A stretch of 24,811 nucleotides of DNA from Christensenella sp. UBA3798 (GTDB lineage Bacteria; Bacillota; Clostridia; Christensenellales; CAG-1252), in the NCBI GenBank assembly GCA_002368735.1, contig DFEQ01000099.1, forward strand, positions 504 to 25,314, written 5' to 3'. The notes below the pieces were generated by a model. It was not told the origin of the DNA. It saw only the letters and a program-made list of their open reading frames with translations, and made no database searches. Positions 1 to 7,281 of the stretch are shown piece by piece (positions within the stretch are counted from its first letter, which is position 1; every line of letters starts with the position of its first letter). Made by a program: the position numbers and the translations under genes.

Positions 1-2048
1 ACGATAGGCGCTTCGGGACGGATAAGAGGCACTGCCTGACGCTGCATGTTAGAGCCCATCAAGGCGCGGTTGGTATCGTCGTTCTCAAGGAAGGGGATGA
101 GGGAGGCTGCCACGGAAACGAGCTGCTTGGGGGAGGTATCGAGGAAGTCCACCTTGCTCGCTTCCACGTTCTTGATCTCCTCGCAATGGCGGCAGGAAAC
201 AAGCTTATTGAGAAGCCTGCCGTCCTCGCCGATAGGCTCGGTAGCCTGTCCGATGATGTAGTTGTCCTCTTCGTCCGCCGTCATGTAGACGATCTCGTCC
301 GTCACGACGCCGGTCTCCTTGTCGATCCTCCTATACGGCGTCTCGATGAAGCCGTACTCGTTGACCCTCGCGTAAGTGGAGAGCGAGGAGATAAGACCGA
401 TGTTCTGACCTTCCGGCGTTTCCACCGGGCACAGCCTGCCGTAGTGGGAGTGGTGCACGTCGCGCACTTCCATGCCTGCCCTTTCGCGGTTCAAACCGCC
501 GGGGCCGAGGGCGGAGAGCTTCCTCTTGTGAGTGAGCTCGGCGATGGGGTTCTCCTGGTCCATGAACTGGGAGAGCTGGGCGCTGTTGAAGAACTCCTTG
601 ATCTTCGCCGTCACCGGCTTGACGTTGATGAACTTCTTTATCTCGGCTTCTTCCGCGTTGGTGGTGTTCATCTTCTCGATGATCTGACGCTCCATGTTTT
701 GGAAGCCCTTGCGCATCTCGTGCTGGAGAAGCTCGCCCACCGCACGCACACGCCTGTTGGCGAGGTGGTCGATATTGTCGTACACGCCCACGCCGTGCGG
801 GAGGTTGAGGTTGTAGTTGACGATGGCGATGATGTCGTCCTCGGAGATCTGACGCGAGACGAGGGTAGCCAGGTTGTCAAGGACAGCCTGCTCCTTCTCC
901 GCCTCGGTGGTGAGTCCTTCCCAGATAGACATCAGCGCGGGACGATATACGAGCTCCTTGATGCCGAGCTCTTTGGGGTCCCTGGTGAGGTAGGCGGCAA
1001 GGTCCACGGTGTTGTTGCCGATGATCTTGACGCTCTCGCCCTTACTGCCTACCACGTAGACAGAGTTGATGCCCGCGTTCTGGATCGCCCAAGCGTCGTC
1101 GTGCGTGAGCACGCTGCCCTTGGAGAATACTTCGCCCGTTTCGGCGACTACGACGTCCTCGGCAAGCGTCTTGCCCACGATGCGGTTGGCAAGCGAGAGC
1201 TTCTTGTTGTACTTATATCTGCCCACGCGGGAGATATCGTAGCGCTTCTTGTCGTAGAAGATACCGGGGATATTCGCCTTGACGCCTTCGTCGGTGATGA
1301 TCTCGCCGTTCTTGATGGTCCTGTACAGCTCCTTCCTCGGGTCTCTGCGCTCGTCGGGTCCGTCCTTGGCGAGGGTCGCCTTGAGGATGGGGTCGTCCCC
1401 GAAGATATCGAGAAGAGTCTCGTCCTCGGTGAGTCCGATGGCGCGGAGCATCAAGGAGGCGGTGACCTTCTTCTTGCGGTCTACCTTGACGTAGAGAGTG
1501 CCGGAGGAATCCTGCTCGAACTCCATCCAAGCGCCGTTCTTGGGGATGACGGTGCACTTGTATGCGACGTCGCCGTCCTTATCCACTTCCTTGGCGAAGT
1601 AGACGCCCGGGCTCCTGACGAGCTGGCTGACGATAACGCGCTCTGCGCCGTTGATGATGAAGGACCCCGTCTCGGTCATGAGGGGGATATCACCCATGAA
1701 TATCTCGTCCTCTTTGATGAGGTCGCCCTTCTCGCGGATGGTCAAGCGCACTTTGACGCGAAGAGGCGCGTTGTAGGTGACGAGGTTGTCGCTCTTACAC
1801 GCTCTCGCGGAGAAGTGGGGCTCCTCCACCCTGTACTCGCCGAACTCGAGAACGAAACGCTCCGCTCCGTTCGTCGACCTCTGCACGATGGGCGAGAACT
1901 CGTCAAAGATCTCGCGAAGACCTTCTTCCAAGAACTTCTTATACGAACTCTTTTGCAGCTCGATAAGATAGGGGAGGTCGAGGACCTCCTTGGTCTTGGA
2001 GAAGCTCATTCTTTCCACGTTTCCGTAATGTACCTTGTGAACAGACAT
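1..2048 (-). CDS. rpoB: RNA polymerase beta subunit RpoB, N-terminal 682 residues (runs off the window)
   Basis: Catalytic beta subunit of DNA-dependent RNA polymerase. The minus strand is open from ATG at 2048 to the window edge and reads as RpoB: MSVHKVHYGNVERMSF at the start, then MGDIPLMTETGSFIINGAER (the conserved N-terminal region), then the rifampicin-pocket block. That block has QLSQFMDQENP, THKRKLSALGPGGLNRERAG and CPVETPEGQNIGLISSL. D497, H507 and S512 correspond to E. coli D516, H526 and S531 and are wild type, so no classical rifampicin-resistance change is visible there. AAGGAG stands 9 nt before the ATG. The C-terminal half lies beyond base 1. The gene is preceded by tadA and a 247-bp gap with its own promoter, not by rplJ/rplL as in many bacteria. 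Identification is secure. Confidence 0.97.
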   Translation of the reverse strand, partial: MSVHKVHYGNVERMSFSKTKEVLDLPYLIELQKSSYKKFLEEGLREIFDEFSPIVQRSTNGAERFVLEFGEYRVEEPHFSARACKSDNLVTYNAPLRVKVRLTIREKGDLIKEDEIFMGDIPLMTETGSFIINGAERVIVSQLVRSPGVYFAKEVDKDGDVAYKCTVIPKNGAWMEFEQDSSGTLYVKVDRKKKVTASLMLRAIGLTEDETLLDIFGDDPILKATLAKDGPDERRDPRKELYRTIKNGEIITDEGVKANIPGIFYDKKRYDISRVGRYKYNKKLSLANRIVGKTLAEDVVVAETGEVFSKGSVLTHDDAWAIQNAGINSVYVVGSKGESVKIIGNNTVDLAAYLTRDPKELGIKELVYRPALMSIWEGLTTEAEKEQAVLDNLATLVSRQISEDDIIAIVNYNLNLPHGVGVYDNIDHLANRRVRAVGELLQHEMRKGFQNMERQIIEKMNTTNAEEAEIKKFINVKPVTAKIKEFFNSAQLSQFMDQENPIAELTHKRKLSALGPGGLNRERAGMEVRDVHHSHYGRLCPVETPEGQNIGLISSLSTYARVNEYGFIETPYRRIDKETGVVTDEIVYMTADEEDNYIIGQATEPIGEDGRLLNKLVSCRHCEEIKNVEASKVDFLDTSPKQLVSVAASLIPFLENDDTNRALMGSNMQRQAVPLIRPEAPI

Positions 2049-2068
2049 TGAAAAACACTCCTTACCGT

Positions 2069-2166
2069 ATTGTCCCACGCTGCTTCCGAGCGGCTTTTTT
2101 ACCCTTCACCTATGGTGATATAGGCGATTTGGACTCAAAAACGGCTTTTCCGCATAATAGGACAAT
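2069..2166 (-). promoter_or_regulatory. Structured rpoB 5' leader RNA (candidate regulatory leader)
   Basis: The leader can fold into a closed multi-branch structure. Its predicted 5' end AUUGUCC (2166-2160) is complementary to GGACAAU (2075-2069), which lies six nt before the Shine-Dalgarno. Inside are CGG-AAAAG-CCG (2142-2152), the seven-pair hairpin CGCCUAU-AUCACC-AUAGGUG with one G-U pair (2107-2126), and CCGCU...AGCGUGG (about 2074-2094). The pairing is read directly from the sequence; a regulatory role is inferred. No known riboswitch class was recognised. Confidence 0.4.
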
Positions 2167-2171
2167 TTACA

Positions 2172-2200
2172 ATGATAATCTAATACCGTCAAGGTGTCAA
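2172..2200 (-). promoter_or_regulatory. Sigma-A type promoter of rpoB
   Basis: On the minus strand TTGACA (2195-2200) is followed after exactly 17 bp by TATCAT (2172-2177). That is a perfect -35 and a 5/6 -10 element. An A/T-rich run lies directly upstream (about 2201-2225) and could act as an UP element. The expected start of transcription is near 2165, giving a leader of about 117 nt before the rpoB ATG. Confidence 0.8.
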
Positions 2201-2230
2201 TACTTTTTTTGAAAAAAATTACCAAAATAC

Positions 2231-2258
2231 AAAAAAACCCGTCGTTTGGGAGCTTTTT
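2231..2258 (-). terminator. Possible weak intrinsic terminator after tadA
   Basis: On the minus strand AAAAAGCTCCC is followed by AAACGAC and then GGGTTTTTTT, 37 bp past the tadA stop. The GC stem is only three pairs, extended by A/U pairing across mismatches, and runs into seven T residues. It is placed correctly, between tadA and the rpoB promoter, but the hairpin is weak and read-through is likely. Confidence 0.3.
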
Positions 2259-2295
2259 CGAGGTGCATATCAGGGGTTTTGAAAATTAAATTTTC

Positions 2296-2763
2296 TTAAT
2301 TTTTCTTGTTTTTTAACCGTTTTGCGGCGAAAAAGGAGGTCAAAAGCGCGGCGCATTCTGCTTCCAAAACGCCCCCCTCTTTTTCAAAAGTATGGTTCAA
2401 GGGGAAGGCTTCGTCGAGAGTGGTCAGCGAGCCGAGAAAACCGAAGCGGCTATCCTTGGCGCCGTACACCACGCGGTCAAGTCGAGAATTGACGATGGCG
2501 CCCGCGCACATCGCGCAGGGTTCGAGAGTCACGTAGAGGGTGCATCCTTCGAGCCACCAGTTGCCCGTTTTCTTCGTAGCCTTACGTATCGCGAGGGTCT
2601 CTGCGTGGTCGAGAGCGCACCCGTTTCTTTCCTTTTTATTATGCGCGCGCGCAATGACCGCGCCCTCCTTCACTACGACGGCGCCGACGGGGACTTCGTC
2701 CTCCAAAGCGGCTTTTTTCGCTTCATTCAAAGCAATGCGCATGAACCTTTCGTCCGCCGTCAT
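2296..2763 (-). CDS. tadA: tRNA-specific adenosine deaminase TadA
   Basis: Deaminates A34 to inosine in the anticodon of tRNA-Arg(ACG), an essential cytosolic reaction. Of 155 residues, the zinc/catalytic signature is complete: HAE at 53-55 (zinc His, catalytic Glu) and PCAMC with C83 and C86. VPVGAVVV and the C-terminal helix also fit the family, and the length is normal. I chose ATG at 2763 over an in-frame TTG at 2778. The ATG overlaps the upstream TGA as ATGA and has GGGGGA (2771-2776) about seven nt before it. It is the last gene of a translationally coupled run after two CPBP protease genes and mnmA. The other deaminase family to consider is guanine/cytosine deaminase, but the spacing and the LEPCAMC context favour TadA. 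Confidence 0.93.
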   Translation of the reverse strand: MTADERFMRIALNEAKKAALEDEVPVGAVVVKEGAVIARAHNKKERNGCALDHAETLAIRKATKKTGNWWLEGCTLYVTLEPCAMCAGAIVNSRLDRVVYGAKDSRFGFLGSLTTLDEAFPLNHTFEKEGGVLEAECAALLTSFFAAKRLKNKKN

Positions 2764-3743
2764 TTGACTATCCCCCAAAGAAACAGGAAGAGGAGGAAGG
2801 CTCCCTCCGCTATCATTGTGGCGATAAGAAAGGCGTTCTCCTTCATCGTCGCCTTAATGCCGGGCACGTCCAGGTCGAGGGTGACGAGCCCCAGGAGCTT
2901 CCCTTCCCTGACGGGCTTCGGCGCCTTACGCGCCGCGTACTGCAAGAGGCGCACCATACCGTAGAGCGCCACGCCGAGCACCACGAAGGTCAACCCCACC
3001 GACAGCACGCTCCCCGACGAAGTCAGCCTGTCGTACCACACGCCGAGCGCCGTCTCTTTTTGCGTAGAATAATCGAGCACTACCGAAACGGCGTTATTGG
3101 CAAAGTGCGCGCACATTGCGGGGATAACGGAATCGCACTTGACGACCGCCACGCCGAAGACCAAGCCCCCGAAGGTGGCGAATATCATCTGGGCGGGATT
3201 CATATGCATGAGTCCGAAGGCGACCGCCGAGAGTATGACGGCGTGCATCTCCGACCCGCCGCTTTGCAGTCCCGACAAGAGGACGCCGCGGTGGCTGAAT
3301 TCCTCAAAGACGGCGGGCAATACGGCGGTCATGAGGAGCATCAAGGGGAAGTCGCCCGCGCTCGAATAGATGGTGCCGACGGAGTAGCCGCGCTTGTAGC
3401 CCACGATTTGGAAAAGAAGGTTGGTCAGCGCGTTGAACGCCATGGTAAAGGGCACGATGAGCAGCATCATTCCGAGAGAGATGAGCAAGCAGGCGCGATG
3501 GTCCCTCGGCGCTTTGTAGCGCATCACGCGAAGGGGCTCTTTGACCTTGCCCTTATTGAGGATAAGGAGCACGCAAAAAGGCACGATGCCCATACAAAAG
3601 ATCTGCGAGATCAGGGTGTAATAGACGTCTTGATCGAAATCGGAAAGGGTGGCGAAAACGCCGGCGTAGAAAACGAGCTGCAATATGAGCAAGGCAAACA
3701 TCGCCGCCGAATAGGCGATGAGGTGGCGCGAACGAAGGGTCAT
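2760..3743 (-). CDS. CPBP-family intramembrane metalloprotease (copy 1)
   Basis: Polytopic membrane protein of 327 residues of the CPBP (CAAX protease/bacteriocin-processing, ABI) family. The three family motifs are present: EEFSHR (E147, E148, R152), FGLMH (F176, H180) and HFANN (H213, N217). These supply the glutamate/histidine metal site within the membrane. Hydrophobic segments lie at about 10-35, 42-63, 85-110, 133-146, 168-200, 205-225 and 245-270, and one more near the C-terminus. Its ATG overlaps the stop of the next CPBP gene upstream (ATGA, 3740-3743), and its own TGA overlaps the tadA start. Substrate unknown. Members serve in prenyl-protein processing, bacteriocin self-immunity and anti-sigma-factor cleavage; nothing here decides between them. 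Confidence 0.85.
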   Translation of the reverse strand: MTLRSRHLIAYSAAMFALLILQLVFYAGVFATLSDFDQDVYYTLISQIFCMGIVPFCVLLILNKGKVKEPLRVMRYKAPRDHRACLLISLGMMLLIVPFTMAFNALTNLLFQIVGYKRGYSVGTIYSSAGDFPLMLLMTAVLPAVFEEFSHRGVLLSGLQSGGSEMHAVILSAVAFGLMHMNPAQMIFATFGGLVFGVAVVKCDSVIPAMCAHFANNAVSVVLDYSTQKETALGVWYDRLTSSGSVLSVGLTFVVLGVALYGMVRLLQYAARKAPKPVREGKLLGLVTLDLDVPGIKATMKENAFLIATMIAEGAFLLFLFLWGIVK

Positions 3744-4786
3744 CCGTTTCCTCCGACGAATATGCTTGCGAGCACGACGACGCCGAGCACCGCCGCCAAG
3801 AGAATGACGAGGAGGAGGGTATAGCCGTCCGCCGAGAGCTTGACGCCCTGCTCTTGCTTTGCCTCATTCTCCTTCTCCACCGTAGGGGTGGACAGATAGA
3901 TGAGGTAGGCTTTTACCTTGTCAAGGGCGCTCCCCTCCGCCGAGAAGTAGTCCTTGACCTTGGAGCGGTCGCGGTGGAGGAGGCAGGTGACGAGAACGAT
4001 GAGCATCACGAGTCCGAAGAAGGAAAGAGACACCCCGACGATGGTCGCCGTAGCGCCCAGTTCGCCCGCCACGTAATAGTAGAAATTCTTGTTGACGAAA
4101 TTATGCATAAAGCCGTAATCAAGAAGCATGGCGATGGCGTTGTTGGTCATATGGATGGTCGCGCTCGCGTAGATGCCCCCCGTCAGATAGGCGACGTAGC
4201 CCATGACGGCGCCGAGCAGGAATTGATGGACGAGCTGATTGAGGTTGCCGTGCAAAAGGGCAAATATCAGCGCGGTATAAAAGATGGCGAAGAGAGGGGA
4301 CTTCCTTTTCGCACCCGACATCAGCACGCCGCGCAGCATCACTTCCTCGCCGAGGACGGGGAGGATAGTCAGCGCGAAGAAGGCGAGGGTGAAGAGCCCC
4401 GCGCTGTCACGCGGGATGAAGTATTGCGGGGTGTGGTCGTAGCCCCAGCGCTCCAGGAGCCTCCTAAACAGACCCGAAATCGGCGCAAAACAGGCCACGC
4501 ACGCGACGGCTATCAGGATAAAGATGGGGAAGTAATACCACTTGGGCGGGTTCTTTACGCCCGTGACGGACAGGAGGTCCACCTTCTTCACGCGGGCAAA
4601 GACCATCGCTACTGCGAAGAAGACGATCTGATTGAGTATCACTATCATCCAGGTCCTGACGGCGTCGGACAGTGGGATAAGCGAAATGATGAATTGAAAA
4701 ACCACCTGCACGCCAAAGCCCACGAGGACTGCGGCGCACGCCGTGCCGAGATCGAACGATTTCGATAGTTTGCTTTCGTTATCCAT
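3740..4786 (-). CDS. CPBP-family intramembrane metalloprotease (copy 2)
   Basis: A 348-residue paralogue of the adjacent downstream gene with motifs at nearly identical positions: EEVMLR (E147, E148, R152), FALLH (F175, H179) and HMTNN (H212, N216). It has about eight hydrophobic segments, an acidic/basic loop near 285-315, and an extra C-terminal membrane helix (about 322-345). The ATG at 4786 has AGGAGC seven nt upstream and follows the mnmA stop by 10 bp. The equal motif spacing suggests tandem duplication, but the flanking segments have diverged widely, so the split looks old. Both copies keep all catalytic residues. A function for two proteases between tRNA-modification genes is not evident. 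Confidence 0.85.
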   Translation of the reverse strand: MDNESKLSKSFDLGTACAAVLVGFGVQVVFQFIISLIPLSDAVRTWMIVILNQIVFFAVAMVFARVKKVDLLSVTGVKNPPKWYYFPIFILIAVACVACFAPISGLFRRLLERWGYDHTPQYFIPRDSAGLFTLAFFALTILPVLGEEVMLRGVLMSGAKRKSPLFAIFYTALIFALLHGNLNQLVHQFLLGAVMGYVAYLTGGIYASATIHMTNNAIAMLLDYGFMHNFVNKNFYYYVAGELGATATIVGVSLSFFGLVMLIVLVTCLLHRDRSKVKDYFSAEGSALDKVKAYLIYLSTPTVEKENEAKQEQGVKLSADGYTLLLVILLAAVLGVVVLASIFVGGNG

Positions 4787-4796
4787 AGTTTCGCTC

Positions 4797-5864
4797 CTAT
4801 TTATTTTTACTCTCGATGACCCCGCCGCCGAGGCACACTCTGTCTCGATACAGTACGGCGTACTGCCCTTCCGCCACCGCGCGTTGCGGCTTATCGAAGG
4901 TCAAACGCACCCTATCCCCCTCGCGAAGCGCCGTCGCCTCTTGCAGGGGTTGTCTGTGACGGATGCGGGCGAGCACCCTGCTTTCCCCTTCGGGAAGTTC
5001 CTCCGAGATATAGTGGAAGGACTCCACCGTAAGCCCCTTGGAATACAGGTCTGCCGTTTCTCCCTGCGTCACGATGAGGCGGTTATTCGTAACGTCCTTA
5101 TCCAGGACGAACCAAGGTTCGCCGTTGCCGCCGCCGCCCACGCCGAGCCCCTTGCGTTGCCCTATCGTATAATAGTATACCCCTTCGTGCCGCCCGACGA
5201 CCACACCGTCCGGAGTGACGATGTCGCCCGGCTTCATCGGGATGTATTCCGAGAGGAATTTCCTAAAGTTCCTCTCCCCGATAAAGCAGATGCCGGTGCT
5301 GTCCTTCTTCTCCCAGACGGGGATGCCCGCCTGCCGCGCGATCTCGCGCACCTCGCCCTTTTCGAGTTCGCCGAGGGGGAATAGCGCGTTACCTATCTGC
5401 TCCTCGGTCACTTGGTTCAAAAAGTAGGTTTGGTCCTTATTCTCATCCCTCGAGCGAAGGAGGCGCGTCCTCTCCCCGTGCGAAAGGGCGGCATAATGCC
5501 CCGTCGCCACGTAGTCCGCCCCCATCGTACGCGCAAAGGAGGCAAAGACGTCGAACTTGATCTCTCGATTGCATAGGACGTCGGGATTGGGGGTCCTGCC
5601 CTTTTGATACTCTTCGACGAAGTGCTTGAACACCTTGTCGTAATACTCCTTGGAGAAGTCCTCCGCGTAATAGTCGATGCCGATGGCGTCCGCGATGCGC
5701 CTGACGTCGTAGTAGTCGTCGTCCGCGGTGCACCTGCCGCACTCGTCCTCCTCCACCCAGTTACGCATAAAGAGCCCGATGACGTCGTAGCCCTCCCGCT
5801 TCAAAAGCAAGGCGGCGACGGCGCTATCCACACCGCCGCTCAGTCCGACGACCACCTTTTTCAT
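4797..5864 (-). CDS. mnmA: tRNA-specific 2-thiouridylase MnmA (TrmU)
   Basis: Forms 2-thiouridine at wobble position 34 of Lys, Glu and Gln tRNAs, using ATP and a persulfide relay. The 355-residue protein starts MKKVVVGLSGGVDSAV; SGGVDS (9-14) is the PP-loop that activates the uridine with ATP. The two redox/catalytic cysteines are present: C98 in NPDVLCN and C193 in STGICFIGER. The C-terminal beta-barrel follows (YYTIGQRKGLG near 230). Length is normal. The ATG at 5864 overlaps the stop of the upstream lipoprotein gene (ATGA, 5861-5864), so translation is probably coupled. A CPBP protease gene follows after 10 bp. Identification is secure. Confidence 0.96.
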   Translation of the reverse strand: MKKVVVGLSGGVDSAVAALLLKREGYDVIGLFMRNWVEEDECGRCTADDDYYDVRRIADAIGIDYYAEDFSKEYYDKVFKHFVEEYQKGRTPNPDVLCNREIKFDVFASFARTMGADYVATGHYAALSHGERTRLLRSRDENKDQTYFLNQVTEEQIGNALFPLGELEKGEVREIARQAGIPVWEKKDSTGICFIGERNFRKFLSEYIPMKPGDIVTPDGVVVGRHEGVYYYTIGQRKGLGVGGGGNGEPWFVLDKDVTNNRLIVTQGETADLYSKGLTVESFHYISEELPEGESRVLARIRHRQPLQEATALREGDRVRLTFDKPQRAVAEGQYAVLYRDRVCLGGGVIESKNK

Positions 5865-7201
5865 TTTGCCATGTTCAATTCCGCGAGGGTCTCGCGATAG
5901 AGATTTCGCGCGAAAGGTATCTGGCGAATATCCACGCTGCTCCCCTCACCGAGGGTTATCAAGGTGCCGCCGCGCTGGACGGTCTCGTCAAAGATGTGCT
6001 GGTTGTCCGCGACGGCCTCGGGCACGATGCCGTTGGCGCTGTAATCGATGCTCATACTGTAGGACAGGCGGATGCCCTGATAGGTAAAGGAGAAGGTATT
6101 CCTGTGGTCGTGACCGCAGAAGACGTACTTGGTGGAGCCGAACTTCACGAGGCGCTCGAACTCGTGCCCTCCGTCGAAATTCTGACCGCAATAGGTGCCC
6201 ACGAAGGAGTGCGCGACCGCGCCGTCGTTGTAGATGCCGCCGTGATAGGTCACGGAGCCGATGTCGGTGTCAAGGGTGCGGGTCTCGCCGTACGTCCAGT
6301 TCTCGCTGATGGTATCCGTCCAGTCCTCGCCGAGGGCGGTCAGCGCCCGGATGTAGCTATCGATGACGGTGGCGTACATCTGAAAGGGGATGTGCTGGAA
6401 GACGATGGACTCCACGTTCCTCCCCTCGATGCGGGAGATGTCGTTTATCGCCGCTTCGTACCAGTCGAGCTGGTCGTCGTGCACCCACTCGTACTTGTGC
6501 TGATTGGAGTGGTACTCGCCGTCGCTCGCGTCGTAGATATTGCGCAGAAACGAACCGCTGTCAAAGAGGACGATGGGCATATTGGTCGTGCCGTCGCGGT
6601 TTACTACGTTGATGATATAGTTGCCGACGCCCGTAATGTCCTCGGGGCCCTCGGTGTACAAACAGTGCTTTATCTCGTCCGACATGAGATATTCGCCGAG
6701 CACCTGCTTGGTGAGCTCAGCGGATTTGAGTTTCTTAATGAGCTTGCCCTCTTCGTCGTGGTTGCCGAAGATAAAAGCCCACGGGATCTCGAAGGAATCG
6801 ATGAACTTCGCCATCTCCTCAAACGCCGCTAAGTTGTCGTTGGTATGGATAAAGCTGGTGACGGTATCGAGGGTAAAGACCGAATCCCCCGTTACGATGA
6901 TGAGGTCGGGGGCCGCCTCCTCGACGATGGCGGTGATGGCTTCCTTCGCCCATTCGTCGCGATACTTATAGCTCTTGGAAAGGTTATAGTCGTTCTCCAC
7001 TTCGGAATTTATAAAGTGGATATCGGTCAGCTGCAGTATCTTGAAGGTGCCGTCCTCCCTGACCGTCATGGTGTGGGAAACGTACTTGCTGGTCTCCGGC
7101 ACTTTTTTTATCGGTTCTGTCTCGCCACACGCAAAAAGGCAAGCGGCGGTGACCGAAAGGATGAGCATTATTGAGACAACGAAGACAGTGCGTTTTTTCA
7201 T
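5861..7201 (-). CDS. Calcineurin-like metallophosphoesterase lipoprotein
   Basis: Predicted exported dinuclear-metal phosphoesterase of 446 residues. The N-terminus MKKRTVFVVS plus a hydrophobic run ends in LFAC (C25), a plausible lipobox; C21 is an alternative. The metallophosphoesterase motifs occur in order: LTDIHF (D60, H62), TGDSVF (D106), FGNHDEEG (N147, H148), FQHIPF (H270) and CGHDHR (H364, H366). Hence it should act outside the membrane on phosphomonoesters or diesters; the substrate cannot be read. AGAGGT stands seven nt before the ATG. It overlaps mnmA by four bases and lies 80 bp after the hexa-repeat gene, so it may open a separate unit or continue the surface-protein operon. Resembles secreted Dcr2/purple-acid-phosphatase-like enzymes of Bacillota. 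Confidence 0.88.
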   Translation of the reverse strand: MKKRTVFVVSIMLILSVTAACLFACGETEPIKKVPETSKYVSHTMTVREDGTFKILQLTDIHFINSEVENDYNLSKSYKYRDEWAKEAITAIVEEAAPDLIIVTGDSVFTLDTVTSFIHTNDNLAAFEEMAKFIDSFEIPWAFIFGNHDEEGKLIKKLKSAELTKQVLGEYLMSDEIKHCLYTEGPEDITGVGNYIINVVNRDGTTNMPIVLFDSGSFLRNIYDASDGEYHSNQHKYEWVHDDQLDWYEAAINDISRIEGRNVESIVFQHIPFQMYATVIDSYIRALTALGEDWTDTISENWTYGETRTLDTDIGSVTYHGGIYNDGAVAHSFVGTYCGQNFDGGHEFERLVKFGSTKYVFCGHDHRNTFSFTYQGIRLSYSMSIDYSANGIVPEAVADNQHIFDETVQRGGTLITLGEGSSVDIRQIPFARNLYRETLAELNMAK

Positions 7202-7239
7202 AGGCGAGACCTCTTTACCGGCGGCAGAATAGGAAGGGG

Positions 7240-7267
7240 CGGACGCTCCCGCATGGGAGAGCGCCCG
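7240..7267 (-). other. Intergenic hairpin between the hexa-repeat gene and the phosphoesterase gene
   Basis: Minus-strand RNA here reads GGGCGCTC-T-CCC, ATGC, GGGAGCGTCC: a GC-rich stem of seven to eight pairs with one bulged T. No T-run follows, so it is not a standard intrinsic terminator. It could pause polymerase, protect the upstream message, or partly separate the two groups of genes. Confidence 0.45.
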
Positions 7268-7281
7268 TAGATCATCAGGTA

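Noticed and set aside
186..2051. Plus-strand open frame of 621 codons opposite rpoB
   Set aside because: It is the antisense shadow of rpoB, whose minus-strand reading is unmistakable. The predicted protein is a low-complexity mix rich in Asp, His, Val and Arg with no recognisable motif.
2764..2778. TTG start of tadA five codons upstream
   Set aside because: The ATG at 2763 gives the ATGA overlap seen at other junctions of this operon and has GGGGGA at a suitable distance.
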